Source of the DNA: Comamonas sp.
Lineage (GTDB): Bacteria; Pseudomonadota; Gammaproteobacteria; Burkholderiales; Burkholderiaceae_C
Length of the DNA: 64,000 nt
Reading direction: 5' to 3'
NCBI GenBank assembly: GCA_031277805.1
Contig: JAITLR010000015.1
Coordinates: 1-64,000, forward strand
The position numbers and the translations under genes are program-made. The notes under the pieces were generated by a model that saw nothing but the letters and a program-made list of their open reading frames with translations, was not told the origin of the DNA and ran no database searches. This document shows, one piece after another, positions 45,307 to 54,085 of this stretch; positions within the stretch are counted from its first letter, which is position 1, and each line of letters opens with the position of its first letter.

Positions 45307-46938
45307 ATGCGTCCACGCCGCCTTCTGCCTGTACACGCCTCTTGCCTGCTGCTGAGCAGCCTGACTGCCGCCCTGCCAGCTCTGGCCGCTGCGGAGGGCG
45401 CCAGCCTCAGCGTATCGGGCAGTCGTGCACCGATTACCGAAGTCACGCTCTACCCCGGCATCGCAGCCGTTCAGCGCGAAGCTCGCATTGACGCCCAGAC
45501 GCGTCAACTCAGCTTTGAGTGTCTGCCCGCCAGTGTGGATGCACAGAGCCTGCAGGTCACCGGTGACGATGGCGTGCGCGTGGGCGAGATCAAGACACTG
45601 GTGCAAGCCCGTCACATGGCGGCCAAAGACTGTACCAGCCCGCTGGATCAGCAAATCCGCACACTGGAAGATCAACTGGCAGCCATCGAGGCTGAAGAAA
45701 GCGCCGCCAAACTGGTGGGCAACTTCCTGCAAGGAGTGAGCAAACCCGGCGACGAGGTCAAGGTAAACGCCGCGCAGATCGCCAGCACCAGCCAGGCCCT
45801 GCGCCAAAGCAGCCGCGACAACAGCGTGCGTGCCCACCAGATTCAAAGGCAAAAACAGGACCTGCTGGCCCAGTTGCAACCGCTGCGACAGGAGCGCGAC
45901 CGCACCGGTTCGGAACAGGCACAGGTGATGAAGGTCACGGTGCAACTGGCTAGCGCGCGCGCTGCCAATGTGCGCCTGAACTATCAAGTGCGCGGCCCCG
46001 GCTGGCAGCCCAGCTATCGGGCCCAGCTCAACACCGCCAAAGGCCAGGTCCAGCTGGAGCGCCAGGCCCTGGTCGTTCAAGCCAGTGGGGAAGACTGGAG
46101 CAATGTGCGCCTGCGCCTGTCCACCGGACAGCCCACGCGCAGCACCCAGGGAGCCATGCCTCACCCATGGGTGGTCGATATCGCCCAGCCTGTACCGCCC
46201 ATGGCCCCCGCGCCTGCCCCCGTCGCCCGTGCAAGCAGATCTATGGCCAAGATGTCCGCCGAAGCCGCCATGGCCCCGGCCATGCCCGACCTCGATGTCT
46301 CGAGCATCAACACGGCCTATACCACGCAGTTTGTCGTGCCATACAAAATTACCGTCCCATCCAGTTCCGAGCGGATCACGCTGACGCTGGGTCAGGAAAA
46401 TCTGGCCACCACCTTGCTGACGCGCACCGCGCCTGCGGCGGAGGAAGCCGCCTATCTGATTGCCACACTGCAGGCACCGCAAGGCATCTGGCCCGCGGGC
46501 CCCGTCACCCTGTTCCGCGACGATGCACTGGTAGGCAGCGGGCGGCTGGACTTTGGCAACGCCCAGGCACTGGCGCAGGGCCTGTCTTTCGGGCGCGATG
46601 ACCAGGTCGTCGTGCGCCGTCTACCAGCCCAAAGCAATACCGGCAGCGGTGGCTGGGCCAGCAGCAAGACCGAACGCACCGTGGTGCGCAGCTACTCCGT
46701 GGAGAACCGCCACGACCAGGCCATTGCGCTGCAAGTGCTGGATGCAGCACCCACCTCTCGCAACGAGCAGATCAAGGTCCAGTCGCAATACAGTCCCCAG
46801 CCCAGCACCACCCGCTGGAACGCACAAAACGGCATGATTGCCTGGGAACAAAACCTGGATGCACGCGCCACCGCTCAGTTTCAGGCCACGCACCAGATCC
46901 GTTTCCCCGAAAACCTGCCCATAGAGGGGCTGCAATAG
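45307..46938 (+). CDS. DUF4140/DUF4139 (mucoidy-inhibitor-like) secreted protein
   Basis: A 543-residue protein starting MRPRRLLPVHASCLLLSSLT, with a signal peptide ending near ALAAAEG. After an N-terminal DUF4140-like domain (ITEVTLYPGIAAVQREARI) comes a coiled coil (IRTLEDQLAAIEAEE, about residues 110-195). The DUF4139 part follows with VRLNYQVRGPGWQPSYRAQL, VVQASGEDWSNVRLRLSTGQP, and near the end ATAQFQATHQIRFPENLP. It resembles MuiA-type proteins of unknown function, likely periplasmic. It interrupts the usual thiL-pgpA neighbourhood. Confidence 0.83.
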   Translation: MRPRRLLPVHASCLLLSSLTAALPALAAAEGASLSVSGSRAPITEVTLYPGIAAVQREARIDAQTRQLSFECLPASVDAQSLQVTGDDGVRVGEIKTLVQARHMAAKDCTSPLDQQIRTLEDQLAAIEAEESAAKLVGNFLQGVSKPGDEVKVNAAQIASTSQALRQSSRDNSVRAHQIQRQKQDLLAQLQPLRQERDRTGSEQAQVMKVTVQLASARAANVRLNYQVRGPGWQPSYRAQLNTAKGQVQLERQALVVQASGEDWSNVRLRLSTGQPTRSTQGAMPHPWVVDIAQPVPPMAPAPAPVARASRSMAKMSAEAAMAPAMPDLDVSSINTAYTTQFVVPYKITVPSSSERITLTLGQENLATTLLTRTAPAAEEAAYLIATLQAPQGIWPAGPVTLFRDDALVGSGRLDFGNAQALAQGLSFGRDDQVVVRRLPAQSNTGSGGWASSKTERTVVRSYSVENRHDQAIALQVLDAAPTSRNEQIKVQSQYSPQPSTTRWNAQNGMIAWEQNLDARATAQFQATHQIRFPENLPIEGLQ

Positions 46939-46960
46939 GCCTCGCGCGTATCATTGCAAC

Positions 46961-47554
46961 ATGACGGACCAAGCATCAAATACCGCTGCAACGCAAGCAG
47001 ATCAAGCGCCAGAAGCTATCAATAGCAAAGCAAAAGAACAGGCGAGTGCGGCCGCTATTGCTCATCCCGGCGTCAGATTCATGCTGCAGCATCCGGCACA
47101 CATGATTGCACTGGGCTTTGGCTCCGGCCTGCCCCGTATCGCCCCAGGCACCGTAGGCACACTATGGGCCTGGCTGGCCTTTCTGGTGCTGCAGCTCTGG
47201 TTGAACAAGGCCCAGCTCGGCTGGCTGATCGCGGCCAGCATTCCCGTAGGCTGGTGGGCCTGTACCGTCACCGCTCAGCACATGCGCGTGGCCGACCCAG
47301 GCCACATTGTCTGGGACGAAATCGTGGCCATGTGGATCATTCTGTGGCTGTGCATGCCCATGGGTTTCTGGGGCCAGTTGCTGTGCTTTGCGCTGTTTCG
47401 CTTTTTTGATGCCGTCAAACCCCAACCCGTCAAATGGGCAGATCGATTGTTCAAAGGCTTCGGCCCGCGCGGCGGCTGGGGAATCATGTGGGACGACCTG
47501 GTAGCAGCCTTTTGCACGCTGCTGGTCCTCGCACTTTGGAAACATTTTTTCTAA
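46961..47554 (+). CDS. pgpA: Phosphatidylglycerophosphatase A
   Basis: A 197-residue membrane enzyme that dephosphorylates phosphatidylglycerophosphate. After a variable Ala/Gln-rich start (1-35) it has ALGFGSGLPRIAPGTVGTLW, then DPGHIVWDEIVAMWI and RFFDAVKPQPVKWADR, and ends near GIMWDDLVAAFC. Those Asp/Glu residues form the metal site. Four hydrophobic segments are seen. Residues 14-21 (QAPEAINS) derive from a repeat half-copy, so the N-terminus is probably expendable. It starts 22 bases after the DUF4139 gene. Confidence 0.93.
   Translation: MTDQASNTAATQADQAPEAINSKAKEQASAAAIAHPGVRFMLQHPAHMIALGFGSGLPRIAPGTVGTLWAWLAFLVLQLWLNKAQLGWLIAASIPVGWWACTVTAQHMRVADPGHIVWDEIVAMWIILWLCMPMGFWGQLLCFALFRFFDAVKPQPVKWADRLFKGFGPRGGWGIMWDDLVAAFCTLLVLALWKHFF
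47000..47023. repeat. TTTGATAGC repeat half-copy inside pgpA
   Basis: ATCAAGCGCCAGAAGCTATCAAT is the right arm of the palindromic family (reverse of TTGATAGCTTCTGGCGCTTG). It lies in frame within the variable N-terminus of pgpA. Confidence 0.6.
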
Positions 47555-47588
47555 GAGCTGCTAACAGCCTGTGAACCTGGAGGAGACG

Positions 47589-48089
47589 ATGGACAACGAA
47601 CAAACCAGCATCGAAGAACTGGTGCAGCAGCTGGCCGCCAAGCTCACTGAAAAAGGCTGGATGCTGGCCACCGCTGAAAGCTGCACGGGCGGCATGATCG
47701 CGGCGGCCTGCACCGATCTGGCAGGCTCCAGCCAATGGTTTGATCGCGGCTTTGTGACCTATTCCAACGAAGCCAAGACCGAGATGCTGGGTGTGTCCGC
47801 CGAGCTGATCGCCAAACACGGCGCCGTCAGCGAAGAAGTGGTGCGCGCCATGGCCGAAGGTGCTATTCGCCATTCGCGCGCCCAGGTCAGCATTGCGGTG
47901 ACGGGGATTGCCGGGCCTGGGGGCGGGTCTGCGGAAAAACCTGTGGGAACAGTTTGGGTAGGGTGGAGTGTTGAGTCCCGGACATTTGTGACGTGTCTGC
48001 ATCTCGAGCACGGGCGGGCAGCCATACGGCAAGCGACCGTCATTCAGGCACTCAAATCATTGCTTACGGCCATCTCTTCACCGAGTTGA
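47589..48089 (+). CDS. pncC: CinA C-terminal family nicotinamide-nucleotide amidase
   Basis: A 166-residue single-domain CinA-C/PncC protein that deamidates NMN to NaMN. It has TEKGWMLATAESCTGGMIAAA (near 20-40), SSQWFDRGFVTYSNEAKTEMLGV, and VAVTGIAGPGGGSAEKPVGTVW-like SIAVTGIAGPGGGSAEKPVG. The N-terminal MoaB-like part of full CinA is absent, as in PncC. The ATG at 47589 has GGAGGAGACG upstream; the GTG at 47571 is in frame but less likely. Its stop touches the convergent tadG stop with no gap. Confidence 0.93.
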   Translation: MDNEQTSIEELVQQLAAKLTEKGWMLATAESCTGGMIAAACTDLAGSSQWFDRGFVTYSNEAKTEMLGVSAELIAKHGAVSEEVVRAMAEGAIRHSRAQVSIAVTGIAGPGGGSAEKPVGTVWVGWSVESRTFVTCLHLEHGRAAIRQATVIQALKSLLTAISSPS

Positions 48090-49997
48090 TCAGAAAACCA
48101 GTTCTGGGTGAGCGCCGCAAGTCATGCGGGCACCGACCTCGGTCTGAGCCAAGTCAATGCCCAACGCCTTGAGCAGCACATTCACCAAAGGATCTAGCAA
48201 AGGAGACAGTAGACCGCTGATGATGCCCTGTACCAGAGAAAGAAGGCCGGCAAGCACATCTTTGATGACGTTGAGCAAAGCCTGAATGCCTCCTGGTTTT
48301 GCTCGGGGATCGGGAGTCAAAGTCTGCAGCACATTCAGGCTTTTTACGGTGTCTGTAAGACTGCCCACAATGTTCTGCGCGGTCAAGGCCTTCCACAAAG
48401 GATCACTGGGAAGTGGCGGGGGATCGTTAAAGGTGAAGCCGGGATCTGTATTGGCACCCACTGGCGTGTTCACCTGAACGCCGAGCCCCCCAAAATATTG
48501 GGCTGTACGCTTGCCAACACCATCGCAACCAATGCAATCCAGGCGCAGAATCGGCAGCGGAGACATCTGCACTGGTGAACGTGTTCCAAATGCTTGAGTC
48601 TTCGCTTCAGCCAGGGAGTTTCCCAACCGTCCCAGTCGAATGTCGGCAACAGCAGTTCTTGCGTTGGTCACCAGCTTCTTGCTGCCCGCATTGCAATCGT
48701 AGTCAGTGACATATGCTTGCCCACCACCTACATCCAGACTCAGATCAATTCGGGTTGGAGAAGGCAGTATGGTCATATCCGCATAGCCATCCACATTTCC
48801 CAGCAGCACATTGAGCAGTGCAATCACGGGAGACAGCGGCTTCAGCAATGCGTCGACGGTCTGGAACAATCCTCCCAGCACTGGCGCCTCAACCGAGACC
48901 AATGCGCGCACTTGAGCTGTGCGGACATAAATGCGGTTGGCACCTAACGGGTCAAGCTTGGCCAGTTGAGGATCACCAATGGAAGAGAGCTGCGGCAGCT
49001 CTATGACCTTGAGAAAAACATTCAGGTTTACCAAGCCAGGGATAGGCACGGCGACTGCCGAGGACAATGCGCTGTTGCCATTCCCGACCTGAATCGCGCC
49101 TTGCACCAGATCAAAGAGTCCCAGCCCCAGGTCCAAGGCTGAAGAGTCCAGGCCTGTCTGCAAATTCAAAAGTTGCGATAGTTTCAGTGTCAAAGCTGGC
49201 ACGCCAAGAGCGGCTGACACAAGTTGATTCAGCGCCTGCAACGCAGCACCAGCGGTGTTGCCACTTTGCTGCACGGCATCGACCATGGCCTGCAGCAACA
49301 CGCCGACGGAGACATCGGCATTGAGCAGCTTTGCATAGTCTCCAACGTTCAGGCCGACGCGAGGCGCCAGAGCATCGAGAAACTTCAGTAGATTGATCTG
49401 CGAACCCAGAATGCCATTCCAGCCTGCGGCATCAAGCTTGATATTCGAGCCCAGCAAGCCGCCAAGAACCGCATTGAGAATTTCCGACTGACTGGTGTCC
49501 ACTTTAAGCAAGGTGGTTTTTATCGACAGCGCCGCCGCAGGCTGGGGCCGCCATGCCACGGCCTTTGCGTCAACCGTTCTCGCCGCGCCACCAGAAGCTT
49601 GCCAAATAAAAAAGAATGGCACAGCACGTGACATCTGAACCCTGCTGGCATTGAACGGATCCTGACCTACAACAAACATGTCACTGGCGGAAGCACCTGC
49701 CCGGGCCTTGTTCCAGTTGCCACACTCCACTGTCACCTCGCTGGCTGCCGCACCGTTCTGCACCGCATTTCTCTGTGCATTTGGCCCGCAGTCCTGACGT
49801 GACGCCACCGATGCCCCCGCCAACGCCGCCAAATCCGCAATCTTCTGCAATTCCCGCTTTTGCCAAAACACATTGCCTATATCGATGGTGGCCAGGCATA
49901 TCACAGCCACCATCAGCCACAGGGCCCCCAGCGTCGCCACGGAGCCGGACTGACGACGGGTGCGGGGGCGGTTCAGGCCTTTTGCAAAAGACTGCAT
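48090..49997 (-). CDS. tadG: TadG-like Flp pilus assembly protein
   Basis: A 635-residue protein with a TadE/TadG-like N-terminus: QSGSVATLGALWLMVAVICLATIDIGNVF (about 16-45), the pseudopilin-type membrane helix of the TadG N-terminal domain. The rest is a long Leu/Gly/Asn-rich region with many amphipathic repeats and a few Cys, presumably periplasmic. It lacks an obvious von Willebrand domain, so it is TadG-like rather than standard. It is the last gene of the Tad operon, 33 bases after the DUF3613 gene, and ends flush against pncC. Confidence 0.8.
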   Translation of the reverse strand: MQSFAKGLNRPRTRRQSGSVATLGALWLMVAVICLATIDIGNVFWQKRELQKIADLAALAGASVASRQDCGPNAQRNAVQNGAAASEVTVECGNWNKARAGASASDMFVVGQDPFNASRVQMSRAVPFFFIWQASGGAARTVDAKAVAWRPQPAAALSIKTTLLKVDTSQSEILNAVLGGLLGSNIKLDAAGWNGILGSQINLLKFLDALAPRVGLNVGDYAKLLNADVSVGVLLQAMVDAVQQSGNTAGAALQALNQLVSAALGVPALTLKLSQLLNLQTGLDSSALDLGLGLFDLVQGAIQVGNGNSALSSAVAVPIPGLVNLNVFLKVIELPQLSSIGDPQLAKLDPLGANRIYVRTAQVRALVSVEAPVLGGLFQTVDALLKPLSPVIALLNVLLGNVDGYADMTILPSPTRIDLSLDVGGGQAYVTDYDCNAGSKKLVTNARTAVADIRLGRLGNSLAEAKTQAFGTRSPVQMSPLPILRLDCIGCDGVGKRTAQYFGGLGVQVNTPVGANTDPGFTFNDPPPLPSDPLWKALTAQNIVGSLTDTVKSLNVLQTLTPDPRAKPGGIQALLNVIKDVLAGLLSLVQGIISGLLSPLLDPLVNVLLKALGIDLAQTEVGARMTCGAHPELVF

Positions 49998-50030
49998 GCA
50001 GATACACCTTCAGGCTTGCGGTGCAGCTAT

Positions 50031-50453
50031 TCAATGGCTGCCGCCAGATTTATTGCCCACTTGCGTTTCCGAGCTTTCGGGAATCTTGTGGGTAAAGCTC
50101 TCGAGGTAGCGCTGATAAGTGCGCAGAGCAACATCGCTGGTCATGAGATAGCTATTGCGTGATGCGTATTGACCGCTGGCCTGCAGCGCCAGCAAATAGG
50201 TGGTGGCATCGCCGACACGGTTGGTCGCAGGCGGTGTGAGCGTGGCCTGGGCAGGCGCAGACGTCTGAGTCACCGCCGCTTGCGCCGATGCTGGCACGCC
50301 CCCTTGAGGTACGGAAACATTGGTGACTTTGCCTGCAGCGGGAGTCGTTGATGGCGTGTTGCTCTGCGCGACTGCGACCGAGAACAGCCCCATCATCACT
50401 GCGGCCCCAATCAGAGCGCGCGTCTGCATACGAGAAGATGTTGCGGTTTTCAT
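50031..50453 (-). CDS. DUF3613 secreted protein of the Tad cluster
   Basis: A 140-residue protein with a signal peptide (ALIGAAVMMGLFSVAVA-QS, ending near residue 30), a Thr/Pro/Ala-rich linker, and a C-terminal domain GDATTYLLALQASGQYAS followed by LRTYQRYLESFTHKIPE. This matches DUF3613, which is found with Tad loci of Burkholderiales. The function is unknown; it may be a periplasmic pilus accessory. It lies between tadD and tadG. Confidence 0.78.
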   Translation of the reverse strand: MKTATSSRMQTRALIGAAVMMGLFSVAVAQSNTPSTTPAAGKVTNVSVPQGGVPASAQAAVTQTSAPAQATLTPPATNRVGDATTYLLALQASGQYASRNSYLMTSDVALRTYQRYLESFTHKIPESSETQVGNKSGGSH

Positions 50454-50484
50454 GAGAGTTGCCTTTATGGTTTACGCAGCCGGG

Positions 50485-52161
50485 TCATGGCCACACACGC
50501 TCTGAAGGGGCTGCCTTGGTGGCAGAGGTTGGTTTGCTGCTTGCCGCTTCATCCGGTGTTTCGAAGAACAATCCGTTTGCCGATGCACCGCGTGGCAGCA
50601 TGGCCTGCACCATCTGTTTGTTGCCAGTGCTGCCGACCTGGCGGACTGTGACCGGGCTGGCTGCAGCCATGACCACAGAGCCTTCCTGCAGTGAACGTGC
50701 AGGCCCAGTGGGTTGACGCGGCGCTGGGAGTTGGGACCCGGGTTCTGCACGCTGTGCAGGCACTGCTCGCACGGGCGCAGAGGGTGCAGAGTGCTCTTGT
50801 GTGATGGCAATCGCCTGCCCTATCGGTGCGGCAACCTTTGGCTCTACTGTTTCCGCAGCCAATGGAACAACTGCTGCTGCAGGCTCGGGTTTCGCTACAG
50901 GTACAGGAGCCTGCGCCTGCTGTCGCGGGGCCGCAGGCGTGCTCAAGCTCATTTCCTGGTGGCGTGCGGAGGTGGTTGGCAAGGATCGCGCCACGGCCGC
51001 TACAGGCGCGGCAGACACCTCAACTGCAACAGGCACAGGTGCGGGAATCGCATAGGCATAGGTTTGCGGCAGACTGGACGCAGTCTGCCCGGGATGTCGC
51101 GGGCGGGCTGCATCAAAGCTGTTGCCCGACACCATCCACTGGCCACCACCAGAGGCTCTATTCACACTTTGCGGCATCACGACCTGCACCGCCGGCAGCG
51201 CTGCAATTGCGGTCACAGGCATGGCGGCTGGTAGGTGCGGCCGGGCCTCTGCAAGAACCGGAGCCTGAGCGACCTCAGACTCCGGAGCGGACTTTTTTAC
51301 GGAGAGCGCCTCCTGCTCTGGCTCAGCGATCGCTGCGGGAGCTACTGTTTTAGCTACAGCAGCCCGGGGCTGCTCTGCCTCGGAACGCGAGACGTTGATG
51401 ACCCTGCCTGTGGCCTGCGGTGCAGGTTCTGCCGCTGCCTGCTTGGCCCCTTGCAACCATTGGCTGGCCTGCTCTTTGACGGCTTGCCGGGTCTCTGCAT
51501 CAAGCTTGCGCTGGCGCATGAACTCCTCTGCCTGCTCACTCTGACCACTGACCATCATCAGCAAGCTCAGGTTGACATTGGCCTGGGCATCCTCCGGGTT
51601 GAGCTGTGCCGCCTGCATCAAAGGCAAGCGTGCCGCGTTCAGGTTGCGCGCGCGCAGATAGGCATAACCCAGGTCCGTCAACAGGCGCGGATCCACCGGG
51701 TTGGCCATGCGCGCAAGCTCCATCTGCTGGGCAGCTTTGGGAAAGTCACCTTGCTCTGCGGCCACGCGTCCCAGCCCATAGCGTGCAGCACCGTCCTTGG
51801 CGCCGCCCAACAGGCTTTGATAGATGGGGGCTGCGTCGTCGAACTGGCCAACCTGGCGCAACGCATCGGCACGCATCAGACGGGAATCGCTGGAGGCCCC
51901 CCATTGCTTGTCCAGCGCATCCAGGTGAGCGATGGAGGCGTACCACAGTGACTTGGACTGCATCTGGCGCACCAGTGCCAGATAGGTGTCCTGAGTGTTG
52001 ACGACCGGGTCTTTTTCCAGCGGCATCTCGGCTGCCGCCTTGGCGGCGGGAGACAACGCTGGCTGATTCTGCCCCATCAGTGCACCGAGGTTTGCGCAGC
52101 CAGAGAGCATGGACACAGTCAAAGCCGCCAATGGCAGCATCAGATACGGGGTACTTTTCAT
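50485..52161 (-). CDS. tadD: TadD-type TPR lipoprotein with long disordered tail
   Basis: A 558-residue protein starting MKSTPYLMLPLAALTVSMLSGC; lipobox LSGC gives a lipid-anchored Cys22. Residues about 90-220 have tetratricopeptide repeats (ALRQVGQFDDAAPIYQSLLGGA, PKAAQQMELARMANP, NLNAARLPLMQAAQLNPEDA). From about 240 to the end the sequence is rich in Ala, Pro, Val and Gln with no clear fold, which roughly doubles the usual TadD length. TadD helps secretin assembly at the outer membrane. The start overlaps the tadC stop by ATGA. Confidence 0.85.
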   Translation of the reverse strand: MKSTPYLMLPLAALTVSMLSGCANLGALMGQNQPALSPAAKAAAEMPLEKDPVVNTQDTYLALVRQMQSKSLWYASIAHLDALDKQWGASSDSRLMRADALRQVGQFDDAAPIYQSLLGGAKDGAARYGLGRVAAEQGDFPKAAQQMELARMANPVDPRLLTDLGYAYLRARNLNAARLPLMQAAQLNPEDAQANVNLSLLMMVSGQSEQAEEFMRQRKLDAETRQAVKEQASQWLQGAKQAAAEPAPQATGRVINVSRSEAEQPRAAVAKTVAPAAIAEPEQEALSVKKSAPESEVAQAPVLAEARPHLPAAMPVTAIAALPAVQVVMPQSVNRASGGGQWMVSGNSFDAARPRHPGQTASSLPQTYAYAIPAPVPVAVEVSAAPVAAVARSLPTTSARHQEMSLSTPAAPRQQAQAPVPVAKPEPAAAVVPLAAETVEPKVAAPIGQAIAITQEHSAPSAPVRAVPAQRAEPGSQLPAPRQPTGPARSLQEGSVVMAAASPVTVRQVGSTGNKQMVQAMLPRGASANGLFFETPDEAASSKPTSATKAAPSERVWP

Positions 52162-53117
52162 TTTGTCATTGCTCCCAACGCCCGGATCACGGCCAGAAAG
52201 CCGGGGCCCGCCGTAATAATGATCAGGGCCGGAAGCAGAGTCACCACCATGACGCCTGTCATCTTCACCGAGATCTTCCCTATCAACTCCTTCATCTTGG
52301 CCTTGCGCTGCTCGCGCAGACGCTCGCCAAACACGCGCAGTGGCTCCTGCACCGCACCGCCATATTTGTCGATCTGGCTCATCAAGGAAGTCAGTGCCGC
52401 CAGGTTCTCGTTCTGATAGACCTCGCTCATACGGCCAAACGAGCGTTCACGTGTACCGCCCCGGCTGTACTGCTGATTGGCCAGTTGAATCTCTCGCGAC
52501 AACACGGGCATGACGTTGCCGAAGTCGGAGCCGATCACCTGCAACGTCTGGTCCAGGCTCATGCCCGTGCCCTGCAACAGCCCCAGCAGATCAATCAGCA
52601 GAGGCAGCTCTCGAGCCACACTGGCACGCCGACGCGCGGCCACGCTGCGCAGCCCCCATTTCGGCAGCAAAAAGCCAATCGTGAATGCAGCAAACAGCCA
52701 GACCAGAAACTGCTTGCTGCCCGCAAAGACAAACGCAGCCAGCACCGGCAATACCAGCGCGCAGACGCAGCGGGCAAGCAGATACTGCAGCTGCGCACGG
52801 GCAGAGCCCCAGCCGCATTTGCCCAGCAAAGCGCGGTCTTCATCGGCCACCAGTGCCTTGCCAAACGAGGTATTGAGCCAGTGCACAGGTATGTCTTCTT
52901 GCGTGCCGAAACTGCGCAGCAAGTCTGCAGATTTGGCGGGCACAGGTCGGGTGACATTGCCAGCTAGGCCTGCCTCATTGCGGTTCAATGCTGCCTGTAC
53001 TACCTGGCTGTTGCGCTCTCTGCGCTGGTGCGCATAGGCAATGAGTCCGGCAGCCATCAACGCCGCCAGCGCCAGCAGTGCGATGCAAATGAGCAGAAGA
53101 AGGCGTGAGGTCTCCAT
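52158..53117 (-). CDS. tadC: Tad type II secretion F-family platform protein TadC
   Basis: A 319-residue inner-membrane protein with METSRLLLLICIALLALAAL as TM1 and two further membrane regions near 145-185 and 290-315. The T2SF domain is visible as ARELPLLIDLLGLLQGTGMSLDQTLQVI and RSFGRMSEVYQNENLAALTSLMSQIDKYG. It pairs with TadB as platform above the TadA ATPase. The ATG at 53117 overlaps the tadB stop (TAATG), and its stop overlaps tadD. Confidence 0.9.
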   Translation of the reverse strand: METSRLLLLICIALLALAALMAAGLIAYAHQRRERNSQVVQAALNRNEAGLAGNVTRPVPAKSADLLRSFGTQEDIPVHWLNTSFGKALVADEDRALLGKCGWGSARAQLQYLLARCVCALVLPVLAAFVFAGSKQFLVWLFAAFTIGFLLPKWGLRSVAARRRASVARELPLLIDLLGLLQGTGMSLDQTLQVIGSDFGNVMPVLSREIQLANQQYSRGGTRERSFGRMSEVYQNENLAALTSLMSQIDKYGGAVQEPLRVFGERLREQRKAKMKELIGKISVKMTGVMVVTLLPALIIITAGPGFLAVIRALGAMTK

Positions 53118-54085
53118 TACTCTGCCCCTTCGTCCAGCTTGGCCATACGGTACAGCAACACGACGCCGACCATCTGCAACGCAGCCGCCGCCCAGATGAT
53201 GTTGCGCCCGCTGGGGTCTTCCCACATGCGCAAAAAGTAAGCTGCATTGAACGAGATGATGAGACCGCCCACGGCGATGGGAAGCAGGCTCAGCACCCAG
53301 GCCGACATGCGAGTCTCTGCCGTCATGGCAGACAGATCCTGTTCGGCCTGCTCCCGGTCGCGCATGAAGTGGGCAACACGCTCCATCAGCACATCGACTC
53401 GGCCGCCATAGCGCACGCTGATGCGCAAGATGGCTGCAAGCAGATGCAGCTCGTCAAGCCGCGTCTGCTTGCCCACATGGGCCACGGCATTTTCCAGATC
53501 CATGCCAGCTCGGGCCAGGCTGGCGGCTTTTTCCATCACGGGCTGCAGCGGTGCCTTGCTGCTGGCAGCGGCCAGCTGAAACGCGGCCTGCACGGCATTG
53601 CCCAGAGTCACCAGACGCACCATGTTGTCCAGAAAGCCTGGCAGTTGGCGTGAGAGCTGACGGCGGTACTTCTGTGCACGCGTCATCAGCAAAAAGAAAA
53701 ACGCGATTGCCAGCACCACGGCTGCAGCACTGGCCGCCAGCCAACCAGCCATGACCCCAACCAGCCCAAACACCAGCACAATCAGGCCCAGCCCGCCGTA
53801 GAACAGCCTGGCGCTGACCGTCCCCACCAATATTGCGGGCACAGGCCAGCCAGCCCTTGTCTCTTGTGACAGCAGTGCGTCCGCAACCGAGCTATCGAAG
53901 GCTGATGCAACGCTCTCACGTACATTGAAGCCTGCTGATGCGGCTGCACTTCTTTCCAGACTTTGCTGCAAGTGCTCGGCCATCTTGCGCGTCTGCTGCT
54001 GCTTGCCTACAAACACCCACAGAACCATGGCACCAGCCGCCAGCAACAGGGCCAGGCTCAGCATCAGAAAGGCGTTGCTAGCCAT
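53117..54085 (-). CDS. tadB: Tad type II secretion F-family platform protein TadB
   Basis: A 322-residue inner-membrane protein. TM1 is FLMLSLALLLAAGAMVLWVF (about 6-25), with membrane segments near 100-150 and 260-310. The T2SF core is RQLSRQLPGFLDNMVRLVTLGNAVQAAFQLAA and RISVRYGGRVDVLMERVAHFMRDREQAEQDL. The start at 54085 overlaps the end of tadA by 8 bases. It is coupled to tadC by TAATG. Confidence 0.9.
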   Translation of the reverse strand: MASNAFLMLSLALLLAAGAMVLWVFVGKQQQTRKMAEHLQQSLERSAAASAGFNVRESVASAFDSSVADALLSQETRAGWPVPAILVGTVSARLFYGGLGLIVLVFGLVGVMAGWLAASAAAVVLAIAFFFLLMTRAQKYRRQLSRQLPGFLDNMVRLVTLGNAVQAAFQLAAASSKAPLQPVMEKAASLARAGMDLENAVAHVGKQTRLDELHLLAAILRISVRYGGRVDVLMERVAHFMRDREQAEQDLSAMTAETRMSAWVLSLLPIAVGGLIISFNAAYFLRMWEDPSGRNIIWAAAALQMVGVVLLYRMAKLDEGAE

